Counted from the first letter of the stretch, positions 36,427 to 45,688 are shown. The stretch: 64,000 bases of DNA from an uncultured Prevotellaceae bacterium (GCA_902767775.1 CACXIP010000016.1:1-64000), one strand, 5' to 3'. Numbers and translations are program-made. The notes: a model not told the origin generated them from the sequence alone.

Positions 36427-37416
36427 ATGGATACGAAATCGAGTATGCCTTCTGTATCAAAATCTAATAGAAATATGAAATTAGATACAGTGAAAACTGT
36501 GTTGATTTTCTGTGTTATATTAGGACATACCCTGCAAGATAGAGAACCCGGTATGTTGAATTCTGTCAACATGATTGTGAAAACGTCCATTTTTTCTTTT
36601 CACATGCCATTGTTTATCCTCATTTCAGGTTATTTTTGCAACACAGAATACTCCAAGGAAAAGCTATTTAAGAAATCATTGGAAATACTTGCTGCATTTG
36701 CTGTTTTTCAAGTCATCAGATTGGCTTTGAATGGGGAATATAGCATTGAAGACATATTGACACCTGAATATACCTTGTGGTATTTGTTGTGTTTGGTTTA
36801 TTGGAGAATTGCAGTATACTTTTTGTCTAAGTATTTGTCTGTTGGTGCTATGATGTTGCTCAGTGTAATGGTCAGTTTAGGCTCTGGATACATCCAAATA
36901 GATTATCTCGGTTTTCAACGTGCTTGTTCTTTCTTTCCTTTCTTCGTTTTGGGATATTATTGCAGAACTCATGATACATTGCGAAAGATAGATAAGACAG
37001 CCATATCATTGCCCTTTTTATCCTTGTTGGTGGCATTGGTGATTTGTTTGTTGGCAAAGTTATTCTTACCTATAGATTTGCTGGATATTTTTATGGGTAA
37101 ATATCCATATTCTAATAATACTGACATTGTGATACGTGGCGGATGGTTGCTCGTATCTGTGGTCGTCAGTCTATCAATATATAGGTTGATAGCTGATAGA
37201 AAATCATTGGCAAAATATGGTGGTTGCACATTGGTGATATACCTATTACATTCATTCTTTACCCAAAATTTTGAGTGGTTTGTCAATCATCATATTTTAT
37301 ATAATGACCTCATTACAAATTTTGCATATTCATTGGTGGTTTTCTTCTTATGCGTGTTTCTTGGCAGATACAAAGTTGTTAAGATACTTACAAAGCCTGT
37401 ATCATTTAAATACTAA
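36427..37416 (+). CDS. Acyltransferase family 3 membrane protein
   Basis: 329 residues and about ten TM helices. The N-terminal signature RNMKLDTVKTVLIFCVILGHT carries the conserved His of OafA/WecH-like acyltransferases, followed by FSFHMPLFILISGYFC. Such proteins acetylate cell-surface sugars. The substrate is unknown. The gene is clearly more AT-rich than its neighbours and stands alone with its own promoter, which suggests acquisition by transfer. An internal ATG at 36475 is an alternative start close to the first TM. Confidence 0.82.
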   Translation: MDTKSSMPSVSKSNRNMKLDTVKTVLIFCVILGHTLQDREPGMLNSVNMIVKTSIFSFHMPLFILISGYFCNTEYSKEKLFKKSLEILAAFAVFQVIRLALNGEYSIEDILTPEYTLWYLLCLVYWRIAVYFLSKYLSVGAMMLLSVMVSLGSGYIQIDYLGFQRACSFFPFFVLGYYCRTHDTLRKIDKTAISLPFLSLLVALVICLLAKLFLPIDLLDIFMGKYPYSNNTDIVIRGGWLLVSVVVSLSIYRLIADRKSLAKYGGCTLVIYLLHSFFTQNFEWFVNHHILYNDLITNFAYSLVVFFLCVFLGRYKVVKILTKPVSFKY

Positions 37417-37433
37417 AAAAGGCTGTCCGGCGT

Positions 37434-38051
37434 TTATTCAGATACTGTAATGACCAACGACTGGTCGCAGTTCTTCAGCAGCTCCACCATGCGCTCCTCA
37501 TCGAGGGCGATGCAACCACCAGTCCATGTCTTATGGCCTTTGCAGTGGATGAAGATGTTGCTTCCGTTGGGCCAGATGCATTCTTTGTTGAAGTCGGTGG
37601 CAATGCCGTAGTTGTACTCTGGCACGATGTGGAACATATCCTCACCGCCGCACTTGTGGTGTACCGCCGCTGTGTCGATAATCTGGTTGTAGTATTCGCA
37701 CTGGTCGTCACAGGCGTAGATGCTGTTGGTCACGTCAATATATGGTATTGTGGTACCGGGGTTGGGCTTGACGCCAAATGCTTTCAGCACATGCATTTCG
37801 CCAATGGGTGTCTTGCTGTCGCCCTCGCCCTCCTTGCCAATGCCGTTTTTGCCAATATAAACGCTGGTGGTGAACAGCACCTTGCCGTTTACCGTCAGCC
37901 TGGCCGTGGCTTCGCTGCCATGCACGTCGTATACTTCCAACAGTTGTCCGTTCTTGTCGGCATTGCCGCCATTAAAACATGATGTTGTCAACACAATAGT
38001 TCCGCTTATGATGAGGATGACATTGAGCATCCATGATTTCAGTTGTTTCAT
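37434..38051 (-). CDS. L,D-transpeptidase (YkuD) family lipoprotein
   Basis: 205 residues from ATG at 38051. The N-terminus (LNVILIISGTIVLTTSC) is a lipoprotein signal. The YkuD domain shows VYIGKNGIGKEGEGDSKTPIGEMHV early and the catalytic block IFIHCKGHKTWTGGCIALDEE, with the His and Cys nucleophile spaced as expected. These enzymes form or modify peptidoglycan cross-links, or anchor lipoproteins. It converges with the acyltransferase gene with a 17-base gap. Confidence 0.85.
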   Translation of the reverse strand: MKQLKSWMLNVILIISGTIVLTTSCFNGGNADKNGQLLEVYDVHGSEATARLTVNGKVLFTTSVYIGKNGIGKEGEGDSKTPIGEMHVLKAFGVKPNPGTTIPYIDVTNSIYACDDQCEYYNQIIDTAAVHHKCGGEDMFHIVPEYNYGIATDFNKECIWPNGSNIFIHCKGHKTWTGGCIALDEERMVELLKNCDQSLVITVSE

Positions 38052-38081
38052 TATTATCGTATCATGTGACCAAGGGGAAAC

Positions 38082-38116
38082 AAAAAACCCGGCGATGGCC
38101 GAAACCAATTACCGGG
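38082..38116 (-). terminator. Terminator downstream of tRNA-Phe
   Basis: On the minus strand CCCGG (38116-38112) pairs with CCGGG (38092-38088), followed by TTTTTTG. The loop is long (19 bases) with weaker inner pairing. Confidence 0.55.
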
Positions 38117-38132
38117 CTAATGAAAGGAGGAG

Positions 38133-38205
38133 TGGTACCTCCAGGAATCGAACCGGGGACACACGGATTTTCAGTCCGATGCTCTACCAACTGAGCTAAG
38201 GCACC
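38133..38205 (-). tRNA. tRNA-Phe (anticodon GAA)
   Basis: 73 nt read from 38205 down. All four arms fold: acceptor GGTGCCT / AGGTACC with discriminator A, D arm GCTC / GAGC, anticodon loop CTGAAAA, T loop TTCGATT. CCA is not encoded. Two imperfections are seen: U27-U43 at the base of the anticodon stem and C51-U63 in the T stem. Confidence 0.95.
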
Positions 38206-38317
38206 CTTTCTTTTTTCATTTAACGAGAATAATCTTGAAAAAAAATATTTGTTTAACGTTTATTAACGAGAAGACTGTTGGGGACGAAAAAACAGCCTAT
38301 AAAAAACATTGAAAAAA

Positions 38318-38349
38318 TTTGGAGTGTGTAGGCTTATTTAGTAACTTTG
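38318..38349 (+). promoter_or_regulatory. Promoter for the 38405 secreted-protein gene
   Basis: TTTG at 38318-38321, 20 bases, TAACTTTG at 38342-38349, the same arrangement as at 36300-36331. Leader about 50 bases. The rest of the 38206-38404 gap is AT-rich with nothing else recognised. Confidence 0.65.
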
Positions 38350-38404
38350 CCACAGCGAATAATTATTCAAGCGTAACAATATTATCAACAAAAAACGTAT
38401 AGAT

Positions 38405-39181
38405 ATGAAGAAATTTTACCTCATTGCAGTGATGACCTTGATGGCTCTCACTGTCAGCGCACAGCAGAAACTTACTCTCAGCACTTATGCTGGAAGCAAT
38501 TTGGAGAAAGTAGACGGACAGGAGTGCAAAGTGACCGTCAATCGCTACCTCTTCCATGGATGGAACACCATCTCTCTGCCTTTTGATGTCAATGAAAGTG
38601 AACTCAGCGAGGCCCTGGGAGGTGACTTCCGTTTGGAGCGTCTCGTAGGCATTGAGAGTGCAGGCAACAATGTAGTGCTCAATTTCCAGGATTGCAAGAC
38701 CAGCGGAATTGAGGCCAATAAGCCCTACATCCTTTATTTTAATGGTGAGAATGCCAACTGCCGTATAGCCAAGACTGCCATCATCTCCAACGAGGCTTCC
38801 AGCCTATCCTTCAGCGATGGCAATGAGGTTGTTACCATGGCAGGTGCTCAGAAGCAGACCGATGGACAGGGCTATTATGGCATCCTCGTCAAGGACAACA
38901 GCGAGGCAAAGTTCACTGCAGTTACCAATGAGAACAAAGGCGGTTTCTATGCTACCCGCTGCTATGTGAAACTTGCTTCGGGCAATGGCAAGACCATCAG
39001 CACCAACCACCTCGCTGCTGGTGAGACAACAGGTATCGCTGCTGTTGCAAAGACCGGCAAATTGATGGACGTGTACACCATCTCAGGTCAGAAGGTAGCT
39101 TCCAAGGCCAATGCCTCACAGCTTCGCAGTCTCAAGCCCGGTGTCTATGTGATTAACGGTCAGAAAGTGATTGTGAAATAA
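38405..39181 (+). CDS. Secreted protein with C-terminal sorting-like tail
   Basis: 258 residues with signal peptide MKKFYLIAVMTLMALTVSAQ. The body is beta-rich with no enzymatic motif (YLFHGWNTISLPFDVNESEL, EANKPYILYFNGENANC). The last ~40 residues (MDVYTISGQKVASKAN, LRSLKPGVYVINGQKVIVK) resemble the C-terminal beta-sandwich tails of Bacteroidetes secreted proteins, some of which are type IX secretion signals. Surface or secreted location is likely, function unknown. Single gene between its own promoter and a strong terminator. Confidence 0.8.
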   Translation: MKKFYLIAVMTLMALTVSAQQKLTLSTYAGSNLEKVDGQECKVTVNRYLFHGWNTISLPFDVNESELSEALGGDFRLERLVGIESAGNNVVLNFQDCKTSGIEANKPYILYFNGENANCRIAKTAIISNEASSLSFSDGNEVVTMAGAQKQTDGQGYYGILVKDNSEAKFTAVTNENKGGFYATRCYVKLASGNGKTISTNHLAAGETTGIAAVAKTGKLMDVYTISGQKVASKANASQLRSLKPGVYVINGQKVIVK

Positions 39182-39203
39182 TAAACAAGACATACTTCGA
39201 ATA

Positions 39204-39243
39204 CGAATCATCCGCAGTCCTTCATAGGGCTGCGGATGATTCG
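39204..39243. terminator. Bidirectional terminator between converging genes
   Basis: Perfect 14-base stem 39204-39217 / 39230-39243 (CGAATCATCCGCAG and its complement) with a 12-base loop. It sits between the secreted-protein gene (plus) and thiL (minus). Confidence 0.8.
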
Positions 39244-39290
39244 TTTATGTCTCCATTTCCCTTTTCCCAAGAGGAGAAGAGAGGAGTTTT

Positions 39291-40367
39291 TTATGATTCC
39301 TTCTTCTTCAGTGGATTCCATCCTTGGGCGACGAGGTCGAGTTCGCTGCCGTCGCGGGTGACGAGTTTGCTGCCTAAGGAGGCATCAGTGATGTGGCCGA
39401 TGAGGCGTACGCCCTCCATCTGCTCCACACGCTCATAGTCACCGATGCTTACGGTGAAGAGCAGCTCATAGTCCTCTCCGCCATTCAGGGCACAGGTTGT
39501 CACGTTCATGTTGAGCTCCTCAGCCATCACGGCTGTCTGGTAGTCAATGGGAATGTTCTTCTCAAAAACCCTGCAGCCGCAGCCGCTCGCCTGACAGATG
39601 TGCAGCAGTTCGCTGCTCAGGCCGTCGCTGATGTCCATCATCGAGGTGGGACGGATGTTGGCTTCGTGCAGTTGGCGGATGATGTCGCCGCGTGCCTCTG
39701 GCATGATCTGGCGTTGGATGATATACTCCTTTCCGGCGAAGTCGGGTTGGAAATCCGCCAGTTGGCGAAGCGCATTTTGGTTGCCTGCTTTTTGGGCTTC
39801 CCTCACTTGGTCATAATAGATGCGTTTCTCACGTTCCAACAGTTGCAGTCCCATATATGCAGCACCGAGGTCGCCGCTCACACAGATGAGGTCGGTGTCC
39901 TTCGCGCCCTTGCGATAGACGATGTCGCCGGCAGTTGCCTCGCCGATGCAGGTGATGCTGATGGCGAGGCCGGTGAGCGATGAGGTGGTGTCGCCGCCAA
40001 CAATGTCTACGCCCCACTTGTCACAGGCCAGGCGCAGTCCGGCATAGAATTCCTCCATATCTTCCACCTTGAATTTCCGGCTGAGGGCTATGCTCACAAC
40101 CATCTGTCGTGGTGTACCGTTCATGGCGAAGATATCGCTGATGTTGACCATGGCAGACTTGTAGCCCAAATGCTTGAGGTCGATATAGGTGAGGTCGAAA
40201 TGCACACCTTCCATCAGCATGTCGGTGGTGACAAGTACCTCGCTGTCTGGATAATGCATTACGGCGCAATCGTCGCCCACACCATTGAGTGTAGACGTAT
40301 TGCGGGGTTGGATGTCTTTGGTGAGGCGGTCGATGAGTCCAAACTCACCCAGTTCGCTGATTTCCAT
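39291..40367 (-). CDS. thiL: Thiamine-monophosphate kinase
   Basis: 358 residues. The PurM/ThiL-like fold is shown by GEFGLIDRLTK at the start, GVGDDCAVMHYPDSEVLVTTDMLMEGVHF (metal and ATP binding), MVNISDIFAMNGTPRQMVVS and DIVGGDTTSSLTGL. The last step of thiamine diphosphate synthesis, phosphorylating thiamine phosphate, is the expected role. Slightly longer than E. coli ThiL (325), as in other Bacteroidetes. It follows the purine nucleoside phosphorylase gene by three bases. Confidence 0.93.
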   Translation of the reverse strand: MEISELGEFGLIDRLTKDIQPRNTSTLNGVGDDCAVMHYPDSEVLVTTDMLMEGVHFDLTYIDLKHLGYKSAMVNISDIFAMNGTPRQMVVSIALSRKFKVEDMEEFYAGLRLACDKWGVDIVGGDTTSSLTGLAISITCIGEATAGDIVYRKGAKDTDLICVSGDLGAAYMGLQLLEREKRIYYDQVREAQKAGNQNALRQLADFQPDFAGKEYIIQRQIMPEARGDIIRQLHEANIRPTSMMDISDGLSSELLHICQASGCGCRVFEKNIPIDYQTAVMAEELNMNVTTCALNGGEDYELLFTVSIGDYERVEQMEGVRLIGHITDASLGSKLVTRDGSELDLVAQGWNPLKKKES

Positions 40368-40370
40368 GTC

Positions 40371-41189
40371 TTATTTTGTTTCTGCCCTGACGATCATTTC
40401 TTTCATCAGTTCTGTCATGATGGGCTGAGCCTTGTTGGCAGCCTCCTGTACCTCTTCGTGGCTCACTTCCACTGCCTCGTCAAAGCCGCCAAGGTCGGTG
40501 ATGATGCTCACGCCGAATGCCCTGATGCCGCAGTGACGTGCCACAATCACCTCGGGAACGGTGCTCATGCCGATGGCATCGCCTCCCAAGATGTGGTACA
40601 TACGGTATTCCGAAGGTGTCTCAAAGGTCGGTCCTTGAACACCCACATAGACACCATGCTGCAACTTGATGCCCCTTTCCTTTGCGATGGCATCAGCTTC
40701 AGCCACAAGACTGAGGTCGTAGGGCTCATGCATGTCGGGGAAGCGTGGTCCCGTGGGAAAGTTCTTGCCGCGCAGCGGATGCTCGGGGAAGAGGTTGATG
40801 TGGTCGGTGATGACCATCACGTCGCCGATGCTGAAAGCGGGGTTCATGCCTCCGGCGGCATTGGAGACGAAGAGGGTCTTGATGCCCAGTTCATACATGA
40901 TGCGCACAGGGAAAGTCACTTCTTTCATGGAGTAACCCTCATAGTAGTGGAAACGGCCCTGCATTGCCATGATGCTGATGCCGCCGAGTTTGCCAAAGAT
41001 GAGTTTGCCGGCGTGTCCCTCCACGGTGGAGACGGGGAAGTTGGGTATCTCTGAGTAGGGGAACTCCATGCGGTCGGTGATTTCCTCCGCCATTTTTCCA
41101 AGTCCGGAACCGAGTACGATGCAGGTTTTCGGACTGGTGGTCATCCTCTCTTTCAGCCAGGATGCGGTTTCTTTAATCTTGTCGTACAT
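40371..41189 (-). CDS. Purine-nucleoside phosphorylase (PNP-I)
   Basis: 272 residues, the length of trimeric PNP. Signature blocks are LGSGLGKMAEEI, VEGHAGKLIFGKLGG, MQGRFHYYEGYSMKEVTFPVR, VSNAAGGMNPAFSIGDVMVI, YVGVQGPTFETPSEYRM and GMSTVPEVIVARH. The conserved Asn is replaced by Asp in SIITDLGG, where the family has N in guanosine/inosine-specific enzymes. It splits purine nucleosides with phosphate in salvage. Part of the minus operon, 12 bases from lpxK. Confidence 0.93.
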   Translation of the reverse strand: MYDKIKETASWLKERMTTSPKTCIVLGSGLGKMAEEITDRMEFPYSEIPNFPVSTVEGHAGKLIFGKLGGISIMAMQGRFHYYEGYSMKEVTFPVRIMYELGIKTLFVSNAAGGMNPAFSIGDVMVITDHINLFPEHPLRGKNFPTGPRFPDMHEPYDLSLVAEADAIAKERGIKLQHGVYVGVQGPTFETPSEYRMYHILGGDAIGMSTVPEVIVARHCGIRAFGVSIITDLGGFDEAVEVSHEEVQEAANKAQPIMTELMKEMIVRAETK

Positions 41190-41201
41190 AGCGTAGTGAT
41201 T

Positions 41202-42266
41202 TTAGGTTGATGATATATTTCTTGTTGTGTTCAGATAGTTGGTCACCATCTGGTCGAATTGGTCTTGGTTGGTGATGTCGGTGTGGATGGGCAGTTGCCA
41301 GGCAGCCTGCCTTACCTCATCGGTCAGTCCTTTGATGCTGCTGAGACGTGACGCATCTTTCTCCGTGGTGATGAGCATTCGTGGGGTGGGGAGAGCAGCG
41401 AATGCGGTGTTGATATTGCTGATGTCGGTCGCACTGAAGTCATGATGGTCGCCATAGGCGAGGTGCCTTATCTCAGTAGTGTGCTTCCTTATCTCATCGG
41501 CAAGTGGCTCCGCATGTGCGATGCCGGTGACAAGCAGTACGTTGGTGTGGGCGCTGATGCTGTCCAATGGCCGAGAGTCTCCGCAGAAGACGGGTTCCAG
41601 GTCTTGATACACCATCCGTGAAAAGAACACTGGTTTTTCTGCGTATCTCTTTATTTTGTCACGTGCGGAGGCCTTCTCTTCCTCGCTGAGGATATCGGGG
41701 CATTTGGTCACCACGATGATGTCGGCTCGACGGAGGTTGCTCATAGGCTCTCTCAGCCGTCCGGCAGGCAGCAGCATGTCGCCATAGAGCCTTCCATACT
41801 CAATGAGCACAATGCTCAGGCCTGGTTTCACATACCTATGCTGAAAGGCATCGTCGAGGATGATGACCTGCGTGGCTCTCGTGCGGCTGTCTTTCATGAG
41901 TTTGCGGATGCCGTGGCAGCGGTCGGCGTCGACGGCGATTGTGATGTTGCCGAACTTGCTTTTCAGTTGTCTGGGCTCATCACCGATATCAGCGGCCGTC
42001 GATGTCGTGCTGGCGAGCACAAAACCTTTGGTGCGTCGTTTGTAGCCTCGGCTGAGTATGGCGATGCGCCAATTGTCGCGCAGCAGACGCACTAAGTGCT
42101 CCACATGCGGGGTTTTCCCTGTACCGCCCACGGCAAGATTGCCCACGGCTATAACAGGTATATTAAATGACTGACTGCGCAACACGCCTTTGTCGAAAAG
42201 TGTGTTGCGCATCCAAACGCCAGCTCCGTAAAGCCAGCTGAAAGGTATCAGCCATGCATTTGTCAC
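41202..42266 (-). CDS. lpxK: Tetraacyldisaccharide 4'-kinase
   Basis: 354 residues. An N-terminal membrane-associating helix (WLIPFSWLYGAGVWMRN) precedes the P-loop in VIAVGNLAVGGTGKTPHVE. Further family blocks are AILSRGYKRRTKGFVL, DADRCHGIRKLM and VIILDDAFQHRYVKPGLSI. LpxK phosphorylates the lipid A precursor at the inner membrane. Its operon with sppA, PNP and thiL is a familiar Bacteroidales arrangement. Confidence 0.93.
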   Translation of the reverse strand: MTNAWLIPFSWLYGAGVWMRNTLFDKGVLRSQSFNIPVIAVGNLAVGGTGKTPHVEHLVRLLRDNWRIAILSRGYKRRTKGFVLASTTSTAADIGDEPRQLKSKFGNITIAVDADRCHGIRKLMKDSRTRATQVIILDDAFQHRYVKPGLSIVLIEYGRLYGDMLLPAGRLREPMSNLRRADIIVVTKCPDILSEEEKASARDKIKRYAEKPVFFSRMVYQDLEPVFCGDSRPLDSISAHTNVLLVTGIAHAEPLADEIRKHTTEIRHLAYGDHHDFSATDISNINTAFAALPTPRMLITTEKDASRLSSIKGLTDEVRQAAWQLPIHTDITNQDQFDQMVTNYLNTTRNISST

Positions 42267-42302
42267 TTGACTATTTTAAATCTCAAATCTTAAACCTCAA
42301 AC

Positions 42303-44090
42303 CTATCTGATATTCATCACGATAGGCAGGCGTGCCTGAATGGCACTCTGGTTGTTGATGTCACGCAGCAACATCACTGGACCGTAGAGTTCGCCGAGGG
42401 CAGCTTGCATGGTCTCGTCGAGATAGGTTCCACGGGCATTGCTGCTTCCTTCCATCAGTTGTTCAAAGAAACCGGGCATGCTGGGATAGGCCTCTGTGTG
42501 ATATTTGTCGAGTTTTGCCAGTTGGGCAGCCTTGGCAACGGCGTCGTCGAGACTGCCTATTTGGTCCACCAACTTATGTTTGATGGCATCCTGACCAAGC
42601 CACACGCGTCCCTGTGCCACTTTCTCCACTTCCTCGACGGGAAGTTTGCGCCCATCTGCCACGCGCTGACGGAAGAGTTTGTAGCCACGCTCGATGTAGG
42701 TATTCAGATAACTCTTCTCCTCCTCGGTGAAAGGACGTGACATGGTGCCGATAGCACTGTTCTTGTTGGTCTTCACCTCGTCAAACTTTACACCGAGTTT
42801 GTCCTTGAGCAGACCGCTGACATCGGGGAACATGCCGAAAATGCCGATGCTGCCTGTGAGGGTGACGGGCTCGGAAACTATCCACTGACTGCCGCAGCTG
42901 ATGTAGTAGCCGCCGGATGCTGCCATGCCGCCCATCGAAACCACCACGGGCTTTTTCTTCTTCAGCAGTTCCATAGAGCGCCATATCTGTTCTGAGGCAT
43001 AGGCACTGCCTCCGCCGCTGTTCACGCGGAGCACCACGGCTTTCACATTGTCATCGTTGGCCAACTTGTCCAGGTCTCTGCACACCACCTGAGCATCGAT
43101 GAGATGACCTTGGCTCATCAGACTCTGTCCGCTGCCGTCCACGATATCGCCGTAGGCATAGTAAACGGCAATCTCCTCGCCCTCGTCGCCTTTTGAGTCC
43201 TTTACGGTTGTCATGTCGAAGAGGGTGAGCTGGTTGATGTTGTCATCCTCTTTGATGTTCAGCTGCTTTTTCACCACGTCCTTCACCTCGTCGGTGTAGA
43301 GCACACCGTCGACCATCTTCTTGGCAATGAGTGTCTTGGTGTCGGAGAAGGTGATGAGGTTGTCAGCGTATGCGTTGAGTGAGTCAATCGAGATCTTGCG
43401 GCTGGCGGACACATCCTTGAGGATGTTTTCCCAAATGCCGTTGATGTAAGCCGAAACCTGCTCGCGGTTGGCATCACTCATGTGGTCCTCGGTGAACATT
43501 TCGGGAGCGCTCTTGTAGGTGCCTACTTTGGCAAGCTGCATCTTCACACCGAATTTAGCCATCAGGTCCTTGAAGAACATCGGTTCTGCAGCCAGTCCGT
43601 GCCAGTCCACCTGACCTTCGGGGTTGATATATAGCTTGTCTGCCACAGATGCCAGATAATAGGCTCCCTGTGTGTATGTGTCACCATAGGCAATAATCCA
43701 TTTGCCGCTTTTGCGGAAATCCTCCAATGCGCGGCGGATGGCTTTCAGCGAGGCATAGGAATCGTAGCTGAACAAACCGGCCTCGATGTAGATGCCCTTG
43801 ATGTCTTCGTTGTCCTTCGCTTTGCGTATGGCATTGAGGGCATCCTCAAGACTAATCTGTGAACTTCCGCTGCTGAAACCCATCACCTGGTTGAAGACAT
43901 TCTCTGAGGAACGCTCGTCAAGTGATCCAGAGAGGTTGAGCACCATGACGCTGTTCTTGTCAACAGATTTCACACTGCTGCCTGAGGCTACTATACCCAC
44001 AAGGCACATCATGCCGATGAGGCCCATGATGATGCCAAATAACAAAATGCCCACCATAGTGGCGAACACCATTTTGAAGAAATCTTTCAT
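42303..44090 (-). CDS. sppA: Signal peptide peptidase SppA, 67K type
   Basis: 595 residues, the long (tandem-domain) form. One N-terminal TM helix (MVFATMVGILLFGIIMGLIG). The first crotonase-like domain has SLEDALNAIRKAKDNEDIKG and GKWIIAYGDTYTQGAYYLASVADKLY with the general-base Lys region. The second has VVLRVNSGGGSAYASEQIW and PVVVSMGGMAASGGYYISC, containing the nucleophile Ser, then VTLTGSIGIFG. It degrades cleaved signal peptides in the inner membrane. First gene of the four-gene minus operon. Confidence 0.95.
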   Translation of the reverse strand: MKDFFKMVFATMVGILLFGIIMGLIGMMCLVGIVASGSSVKSVDKNSVMVLNLSGSLDERSSENVFNQVMGFSSGSSQISLEDALNAIRKAKDNEDIKGIYIEAGLFSYDSYASLKAIRRALEDFRKSGKWIIAYGDTYTQGAYYLASVADKLYINPEGQVDWHGLAAEPMFFKDLMAKFGVKMQLAKVGTYKSAPEMFTEDHMSDANREQVSAYINGIWENILKDVSASRKISIDSLNAYADNLITFSDTKTLIAKKMVDGVLYTDEVKDVVKKQLNIKEDDNINQLTLFDMTTVKDSKGDEGEEIAVYYAYGDIVDGSGQSLMSQGHLIDAQVVCRDLDKLANDDNVKAVVLRVNSGGGSAYASEQIWRSMELLKKKKPVVVSMGGMAASGGYYISCGSQWIVSEPVTLTGSIGIFGMFPDVSGLLKDKLGVKFDEVKTNKNSAIGTMSRPFTEEEKSYLNTYIERGYKLFRQRVADGRKLPVEEVEKVAQGRVWLGQDAIKHKLVDQIGSLDDAVAKAAQLAKLDKYHTEAYPSMPGFFEQLMEGSSNARGTYLDETMQAALGELYGPVMLLRDINNQSAIQARLPIVMNIR

Positions 44091-44137
44091 ATTATTTGTT
44101 GTTATTAATGAATTGCTGAACGTTAGTCACATCCTTT

Positions 44138-44181
44138 ATGTGTTTTGCTACAGAAAACACATCTAAAACACTGCAAAAATA
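44138..44181 (-). promoter_or_regulatory. sppA promoter element and leader hairpin
   Basis: On the minus strand TATTTTTG lies at 44181-44174. About 12 bases downstream the leader would contain a perfect nine-base inverted repeat (44138-44146 / 44154-44162, ATGTGTTTT and its complement). It may stabilise the mRNA or bind a regulator. Confidence 0.45.
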
Positions 44182-44256
44182 GATAAAAATATCGACATTA
44201 TTTGGATTGCATGGAAATTATTTGTCTTTTTATTCCCCAATATGTTTTTTTTACCT

Positions 44257-44264
44257 TATTTTTG
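44257..44264 (+). promoter_or_regulatory. -7 element for the second GH28 gene
   Basis: TATTTTTG, a TAnnTTTG match, followed by about 110 bases of leader to the ATG at 44375. No good TTTG partner. Confidence 0.45.
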
Positions 44265-44374
44265 CATAGCTGAAGAGGAGAAGAGGCATGATGAAAGAGG
44301 TGGGAGATCAAATGCCTAAACTCCCAAAAGAATCAAACTCCCAAGACTACGAAAATCTCGAAAAAACAAATACA

Positions 44375-45688
44375 ATGAAAAGACTGATGCTGATTATGTT
44401 GGTGTGTGCCGTAGCAGTGTGCGCCCAAGCGAAGAAAAAAGTGAAAACCTCCTTGTTTCCCGACGGGACGCCTGTTCCTGCATGGTTCTCCGACACCTCC
44501 CGCGTGGATGTAGCCACTTTAGGACGACAATATGTGGTCACTGACTATGGCGTAACTACCGACAGTACGGTGATACAGACAAAGGCGCTGCAGGCTGTCA
44601 TCGACAAGGCTGCCTCAGAGGGTGGCGGAGTGGTGGTTATCCCCCGCGGCACATTCCTCAGCGGGGCTCTGTTTTTCAAACAAGGCACCCATCTGCATGT
44701 GGCTGAGGGAGGTCGGCTGAAGGGTTCCGACCGCATCCGAAACTTCCCCGTCGTCGACACCCGTATGGAGGGACAGTCCCTCAAATATTTTGCTGCCTTG
44801 GTGAATGCAGACGGCATCGATGGATTCACCATCACCGGACATGGCACCATCGACGGCAACGGCCACAACTATTGGGAGGAATTCTGGATACGCCGTGAAT
44901 ACAACCGCCAATGCACCAATCTTGAGGCGCTCCGACCAAGGCTGACCTATATTTCCAATTGCAAGAACGTCACCGTGCAGGATGTCAGACTCATCAACAG
45001 CCCGTTTTGGACCAACCACGTATATAAAAGCGACCATGTACGCTTCCTCGGCTGCTATATCTATTCACCCACATCAGGATTGAAGGCACCGAGCAGCGAT
45101 GCCATTGACCTTGACGTGTGTCATGATGTGCTTGTGCATGGCTGCTACATGAGTGTCAACGACGATGCTGTGGTGCTCAAGGGCGGTAAGGGAACATGGG
45201 CAGACCAGGACCCCAATAACGGCCCCAACTTCAATATTATCATCGAGGACTGCACCTATGGACGGGTGCATGGCTGCCTCACTCTCGGCAGTGAATCGCT
45301 CCAAGACAGGAACGTCATCCTGCGCAGATGCCGTGTGACGGATGCCAGCCGTGTGCTGTGGCTCAAGATGAGACCCGACACACCGCAGCACTATGAATAT
45401 GTCACAGTGGAGGACATCCAGGGAAAATGTTCGAGTTTCCTTGTGGTGAGGCCTTGGACTCAGTTCTTCAAACCGGAGGACCGTGAGGACATGCCGCTCT
45501 CGACGTGCAACAATATCGTCATGCGCAACATCAACATGGATTGCAACAATTTCTTTGATGTGGGCAGTTCTGACAAATACCATCTCAAGGACTTCACTTT
45601 CGAGAATATCAACGTGCGTGACCAGAAAAAAGCCTTCGATCCAACGCTCATCGACAACTGCATGGTGAAAAATGTGAAAATTGAGTGA
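44375..45688 (+). CDS. GH28 glycosidase, secreted (second copy)
   Basis: 437 residues from ATG at 44375, the start of a signal peptide (MKRLMLIMLVCAVAVCAQA). A longer in-frame start at 44288 was rejected. The beta-helix shows ITGHGTIDGNGHNYWEEFW, PSSDAIDLD (catalytic Asp in the NTD-equivalent block), VNDDAVVLKGG and GRVHGCLTLGSE. It differs from the first GH28 by an N-terminal ~60-residue region (VPAWFSDTSRVDV) and the Trp-rich block DASRVLWLKMRPDTPQHYEY, so it may act on a different galacturonosyl linkage. It stands alone, not in a SusCD operon, 88 bases upstream of the eight-gene system. Confidence 0.9.
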   Translation: MKRLMLIMLVCAVAVCAQAKKKVKTSLFPDGTPVPAWFSDTSRVDVATLGRQYVVTDYGVTTDSTVIQTKALQAVIDKAASEGGGVVVIPRGTFLSGALFFKQGTHLHVAEGGRLKGSDRIRNFPVVDTRMEGQSLKYFAALVNADGIDGFTITGHGTIDGNGHNYWEEFWIRREYNRQCTNLEALRPRLTYISNCKNVTVQDVRLINSPFWTNHVYKSDHVRFLGCYIYSPTSGLKAPSSDAIDLDVCHDVLVHGCYMSVNDDAVVLKGGKGTWADQDPNNGPNFNIIIEDCTYGRVHGCLTLGSESLQDRNVILRRCRVTDASRVLWLKMRPDTPQHYEYVTVEDIQGKCSSFLVVRPWTQFFKPEDREDMPLSTCNNIVMRNINMDCNNFFDVGSSDKYHLKDFTFENINVRDQKKAFDPTLIDNCMVKNVKIE

